Source of the DNA: Tessaracoccus lapidicaptus
Lineage (GTDB): Bacteria > Actinomycetota > Actinomycetes > Propionibacteriales > Propionibacteriaceae
Direction: 5' to 3'
NCBI RefSeq assembly: GCF_001693815.1
Contig: NZ_MBQD01000022.1
Coordinates: 238,780 to 302,779 of the forward strand
DNA length: 64,000 nt
In this document: positions 60,790 through 64,000 of the stretch, piece after piece
Position numbering within the stretch: the stretch's first letter is position 1
Layout: every line of letters starts with the position of its first letter
Program-made: the position numbers and the translations under genes
Notes under the pieces: model-generated
Database searches by the model: none
What the model was told of the DNA's origin: nothing
Seen by the model: the letters and a program-made list of their open reading frames with translations, nothing else

Positions 60790-60872
60790 GCGCGAGTGGC
60801 GGAATGGCAGACGCGCCGGCTTCAGGTGCCGGTGCCCGCAAGGGCGTGGAGGTTCAACTCCTCTCTCGCGCA
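60790..60872 (+). tRNA. tRNA-Leu(CAG)
   Basis: An 83-base tRNA with acceptor stem GCGCGAG/CTCGCGC. The anticodon stem CCGGC/GCCGG encloses the loop TTCAGGT with anticodon CAG. A long class II variable arm and the T-arm GGAGG-TTCAACT-CCTCT complete it, with discriminator A. CCA is not encoded. The 3' half is the presumed attachment site of the integrated element that follows. Confidence 0.95.
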
Positions 60873-60914
60873 CAACGATGTATGGTCCCCTGACTACATC
60901 AAATCCCCTCTGAC

Positions 60915-60930
60915 AAGGACTTCGGTCCTT
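60915..60930 (+). terminator. UUCG-loop hairpin after tRNA-Leu
   Basis: AAGGAC-TTCG-GTCCTT is a perfect six-pair hairpin with the very stable UUCG loop. It may end the tRNA transcript or mark the element border. Only a short pyrimidine run follows. Confidence 0.5.
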
Positions 60931-60978
60931 CTCAGTTGTGGACTCCCATGGACACGGATGGCCTTCAGAGGCCTCCCA

Positions 60979-61036
60979 TTCCCCACGTATTCCCCACGGT
61001 TCCCCACGTATACCCCACGACATCCGGGTCGTGGGG
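60979..61036. repeat. Four phased CCCCACG repeats plus one inverted copy, near integrase
   Basis: CCCCACG occurs at 60981, 60992, 61002 and 61013, spaced 11, 10 and 11 bp, that is one per helix turn. An inverted copy, CGTGGGGAA, lies at 61030-61038. The block sits between the tRNA attachment site and the integrase gene, where arm-type integrase or excisionase sites are expected. Confidence 0.8.
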
Positions 61037-61111
61037 AACGCAGTTGGCGTCGTCCACTGTCCACCCGACCGTCCTCGAGCCCGTTACGGAGCGTGACGGG
61101 AGGGGCGCACC

Positions 61112-62242
61112 ATGGGTAGACCACGGGCCAAGGTCAAGCGCGGCTTCGGTGAGGTCGGCCAGCTGCCGAGTGGGCGGTTCCGGGCACGCTACACCGGCCC
61201 CGACGGTGGCCGGCACAGTGCTCCGATCACCTTCGTCGCCAGGATCGACGCCGAGGGGTGGCTGGTCGACCAGGAACGGATGATCAGTCGCGGCGAGTGG
61301 GAGCCCCCGGCCCGTCAGGTCCGGGAGGTTGAGGAGGCACCCCTGCTGCTGGGTGAGTACGCCGCCACTGTGGTGGCCCGCCGGCGGATTCGACCCGGCA
61401 CGGCGGCGCTGTACGCGAAGCTGCTCAGGTTGACCATCCTCCCGGCCTTCGCCGGCCAGCCTCTGGGCGAGATCACCGCCGCGGAGATCTCCGCCTGGTA
61501 TGCCGGGATGCGGACGACGCCTACCCAACAGGCCAACGCCTATGGGCTGCTCAAGTCGATCTTCAAGGAGGCCGTCGAGGAGAGGCTCGTGGACGTGAGC
61601 CCCTGCCGGGTGAAGGCGGGCACCCAGAAGGAACGCGCCCGCGAGATCGACGTGCTCACCGTCGACCAGCTCAACCGCTACCTGGCTGCCGTACCCGAAG
61701 CGCGTCGGGTACCGCTTTTGCTGGCCGGTTGGTGCGGGTTGCGTTCCGGCGAGGTCCGCGGGCTCCGCGTGCGCGACTTGGATCTGGACATCGGTGTGGT
61801 GCATGTCCGTCAGGCAGTCGTGAGACTCAAGGGGCAGCTCCTGATCGGCCCACCCAAGACGGACGCCGGGGTCAGGTCGGTGTCCATCCCTCCCCACCTC
61901 CTACCGGCGTTGCGGGAATGGGCGGCGCGCCAGCCGGTGCGTGAGCGGGAGGCGTTGCTGTTCCCGGCCAGGGATGGACACTCCCCGCTCAACGACAGCG
62001 TCCTCCGGGTCGCCCACAACAAGGGCAAGGCGGCCATCGACATGCCCGGCTTGACGGTCCACGGGCTGCGTCACACCAGCGCGACGCTGGCGGCGCAGTT
62101 GGGAGCCACCCTCGCCGAACTCCAGGCGCGGATCGGACACAGCACACCGAACATGGCAATGCGCTACCAGCACGTCGCTGCCGAACGCGACGCCCAGCTC
62201 GCCGCCCGCATGTCAGCGTTCGCCACGGGTCGACCCGGCTGA
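61112..62242 (+). CDS. int: Tyrosine site-specific integrase
   Basis: Phage-type integrase of 376 residues. The N-terminal arm-binding region (GQLPSGRFRARYTGPDG) and the SAM-like core-binding domain (about 78-165) precede the catalytic domain. Catalytic residues are complete: Arg211 (CGLRSGE), Lys249 (PPKTDAG), His317 and Arg320 (HGLRHT), His343 (GHS) and Tyr352. It lies 239 bp from the tRNA-Leu 3' end, pointing away, the usual layout of elements integrated into tRNA genes. The ATG at 61112 follows a GGAGGGG sequence. Confidence 0.93.
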   Translation: MGRPRAKVKRGFGEVGQLPSGRFRARYTGPDGGRHSAPITFVARIDAEGWLVDQERMISRGEWEPPARQVREVEEAPLLLGEYAATVVARRRIRPGTAALYAKLLRLTILPAFAGQPLGEITAAEISAWYAGMRTTPTQQANAYGLLKSIFKEAVEERLVDVSPCRVKAGTQKERAREIDVLTVDQLNRYLAAVPEARRVPLLLAGWCGLRSGEVRGLRVRDLDLDIGVVHVRQAVVRLKGQLLIGPPKTDAGVRSVSIPPHLLPALREWAARQPVREREALLFPARDGHSPLNDSVLRVAHNKGKAAIDMPGLTVHGLRHTSATLAAQLGATLAELQARIGHSTPNMAMRYQHVAAERDAQLAARMSAFATGRPG

Positions 62243-62599
62243 CTGGTTGCGGTGCAGGGGATGGCAGCGGTCTCCGGCCTGCCTGTTCGCCGTCGCCTCG
62301 CTCAGAAGTGACGAGCCGGGGTGATCGCCGTACTGGTCGCCTCAGATGGGCTGACTTCTCCTGCCGGTGGCCGTGTAAAGAATGCCGTCTTGTAGCCGCG
62401 GCAAGACCAAGCCGTGCCTGCGGATCGTCCGGGACCTGTTCAACGCCTTGTCAGACACTGCTGGGGTGTACTCCCAAGTGGTGACGATCGCGTACAGCTG
62501 CCGCAGCAGCGCGGCCGCGACCGCGGTCTGGGCCTGGGTCGACGTGCCGGTTACCGCGACACCCGTGCGCCTGCGCATAGTCGCCGGGCGCGTGAGCGC
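62243..62599. other. Region without a confident gene; possible transposase remnant
   Basis: A minus-strand frame (62342-62578) reads AVAAALLRQLYAIVTTWEY. This resembles the last helix region of IS110-type transposases, but no start, catalytic residues or terminal repeats are seen. The rest shows only degenerate sequence. I consider it a worn remnant at most. Confidence 0.25.
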
Positions 62600-63304
62600 C
62601 TACGGATGCAGCCGCGCGTCAGCCCGTTGCACGATACGGAGAAGCAGATCCGCCAGCTGGATCACTTCGGCAGCCTCCACCGCGTCGTCGAACCGAACGG
62701 TGCGATGGCTGGCCGGATTCTTGTAGGCACCGATGGCGCCGGCGAAAAGATCGGCGGTCGCCTGCTGTTCGCCGCCCTCTGCTCCTGGATCCCGAAGAAC
62801 GCCATCCTTCGGGCCGAACGCCTTTCTCATCAAGGCCACTCCAAGGAGTTCGTTCGGCAAACCGGCGACGCGGCGGACCTCGACCTCAACGGCCTTCATC
62901 GCCGCGAACGAAGCCGTCTCGTAGTCACCGAGCGCGAAGTTCGATCGTGCAGACGACAGCGCCGGATGAAGCCCGCCTGAGAGGCGGTCGTCCGCCCAGA
63001 CCTTCGAGAGCGCGTTGGGATCCTCCAGCAGAGCCCTTCCCGTGCTCGTGACTCGACTCCAGCTGCTGCCTTGGGGGTTCTTGGAAGAGTGGCCAATCAG
63101 AGCATGCGACTCAAGCCATGCCCACGCATCCGACAGGCGAGCGAGCATGGCCTCGAGGTCGGGCGGAGACTGGTCGTATCCGCCTCGCTGCTTGAATCCC
63201 TGGATCAGGTTGTTGAAGTTCGGCTCGTTGCCCAACGACCGGAGCAGGTTCAGGCTCAGGTCGGGCAGAGGAAGATTCCGAACGTCGTCATATGACAGGC
63301 CCAT
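62600..63304 (-). CDS. TIGR02391/Hypoth_Ymh family protein
   Basis: A 234-residue protein. The C-terminal half (about residues 105-230) matches the Ymh family pattern: LSSARSNFALGDYETASFAA, AVEVEVRRVAGLP and AIGAYKNPASHRTVRFDD, ending IQLADLLLRIVQRA. The N-terminal half is a helical region (DLEAMLARLSDAWAWLESHA). The family is found in phages, plasmids and islands, and its role is unknown; an RNA- or nucleotide-related role has been suspected because of its HEPN-like helices. It is a cargo gene of the integrated element. Confidence 0.75.
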   Translation of the reverse strand: MGLSYDDVRNLPLPDLSLNLLRSLGNEPNFNNLIQGFKQRGGYDQSPPDLEAMLARLSDAWAWLESHALIGHSSKNPQGSSWSRVTSTGRALLEDPNALSKVWADDRLSGGLHPALSSARSNFALGDYETASFAAMKAVEVEVRRVAGLPNELLGVALMRKAFGPKDGVLRDPGAEGGEQQATADLFAGAIGAYKNPASHRTVRFDDAVEAAEVIQLADLLLRIVQRADARLHP

Positions 63305-63421
63305 CCAACGAGGCTACTTGCCGAACGAGTCTCTGCTCGGTCACGCCGGGCAAAGGTCTCCGCGCAGTCTCCTCCCAAGCGCTTGGTGAGGGCTCGGTGG
63401 TGACGCTCTAGGGTGCTGTAT

Positions 63422-63898
63422 ATGGCAAGAATCCCGGTTGTGCTCGAAACGTTCAGTTGGCCGACGCGCTCGGCAGCTGAGGCAGCGTTCCGCGGGATCC
63501 TACGGAACTCCGGCTACTCGGTCGGTGACGCCGTCTCGGACCCGGTCCATCACCGGATGCTCATCGAACTCCTCGAACGCCACCCGGACCACGCCGAAAA
63601 GGCTGGCCCGGGTGTCAGGGAGTTCTTCATCGGCCGAACTCGCGATGCGAGCGGCGTGTTCGTCGGGGCCAATGCGATCGGTATCTGGATCCGCCGCGTC
63701 GATGGCGAAGAGGTGGATTTCAGTTACCTCACGGCGATTCGCCAGCACTCCGCGAAGTCCGACGCCAAAGAAGCGCTGCGGACAGAAGTGGACGAACGGC
63801 GGCAGGAGTACCGTGACGCGCGTTTCGCTTCGCGCGAGGAGGTTCGGAGCGACCTGTCTGGAGATCGGGTCGAAGTTAAGTCCCTCATAGTGGTGTAG
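63422..63898 (+). CDS. DCL-family (DUF3223-like) protein
   Basis: A 158-residue protein with the DCL/DUF3223 pattern: a start like SAAEAAFRGILRNSGYSVGD, then DPVHHRMLIELLERHPDHAEK, GPGVREFFIGRT and DGEEVDFSYLTAIRQ. The family is known from plastid rRNA maturation in plants. Bacterial copies occur near mobile elements and their role is unknown. The ATG at 63422 is preferred. The C-terminal tail is charged. It is divergent from the Ymh gene by 117 bp. Confidence 0.7.
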   Translation: MARIPVVLETFSWPTRSAAEAAFRGILRNSGYSVGDAVSDPVHHRMLIELLERHPDHAEKAGPGVREFFIGRTRDASGVFVGANAIGIWIRRVDGEEVDFSYLTAIRQHSAKSDAKEALRTEVDERRQEYRDARFASREEVRSDLSGDRVEVKSLIVV

Positions 63899-64000
63899 CC
63901 CTCGGTGGCCGTGACCGTCAGGGACGTCAGCGCGGTCACCGTGGGATCCTTCGAGTTCACCCTTGCAAAGCTCTCTCGAAAGGACATCGCCACGATGACC

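Noticed and set aside
62342..62578. Intact insertion sequence
   Set aside because: Only a weak resemblance to the end of an IS110-type transposase is visible, with no catalytic part and no terminal repeats.
63724..63993. Minus-strand frame overlapping the end of the DCL-family gene
   Set aside because: It overlaps a better-supported gene for most of its length. The part beyond 63900 is too short and lies at the window edge.

Overview
This 64 kb window comes from a high-GC Gram-positive genome. The best match is an actinomycete of the Propionibacteriaceae type (inference). The left end carries the conserved actinobacterial cell-envelope kinase cluster in the order pabA/trpG (convergent), pknB, pbpA, rodA, pstP, fhaB, fhaA. 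It is followed by meaB and mutA/mutB (propionate/methylmalonyl-CoA metabolism), a second-type dihydropteroate synthase (folP2-like), and an apparent mycothiol enzyme.

Layout. 1-7.8 kb: envelope growth and phospho-signalling genes. 8-10.8 kb: meaB, a PqqD-like gene with fragments of three polysaccharide-cluster genes, and guanine deaminase. 10.9-15.8 kb: a 66-bp tandem repeat, a polyol-type dehydrogenase divergent from a SorC regulator, a ThuA-like protein, an Old Yellow Enzyme relative and a DUF5302-like protein. 15.9-23.3 kb: mutB-mutA, folP2, two gene remnants, a lipoprotein alpha-amylase and a small unknown. 23.4-43.5 kb: a large myo-inositol region. It holds a transaldolase-like gene, a GntR-type IolR-like regulator, iolC-iolB-iolD-iolA-oxidoreductase, an alcohol dehydrogenase, iolE, iolG, an inositol-type ABC transporter, iolH, a second iolG-like gene and a second iolE-like gene. 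43.6-46.9 kb: a sugar ABC operon whose binding-protein gene has lost its 5' half. 47-50.4 kb: a fused MshA-MshB-like gene, a FadR-type GntR regulator and gluconokinase. 50.5-58.4 kb: a xylo-oligosaccharide locus (GH10, GH3, ABC importer, LacI regulator). 58.5-60.6 kb: an aldo/keto reductase and two proteins sharing a heptapeptide repeat. 60.8-64 kb: tRNA-Leu(CAG) followed by a tyrosine integrase and cargo, the left end of an integrated element.

How it works together. Inositol would enter through the ABC importer and be oxidised by IolG enzymes. IolE dehydrates the product, IolD hydrolyses it, IolB isomerises it, IolC phosphorylates it, an aldolase step follows, and IolA makes acetyl/propionyl-CoA. 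Four sites match or nearly match the remembered Corynebacterium IolR motif KGWCHTRACA, so they probably form one regulon. No IolJ-type aldolase is seen; a transaldolase homologue sits next to the regulator instead.

Three places (about 9.4-10.3, 21.0-21.3 and 43.6-44.4 kb) contain abrupt joins between unrelated truncated genes. These suggest repeated deletion, or assembly joins that should be checked. Several long-armed inverted repeats lie between genes.
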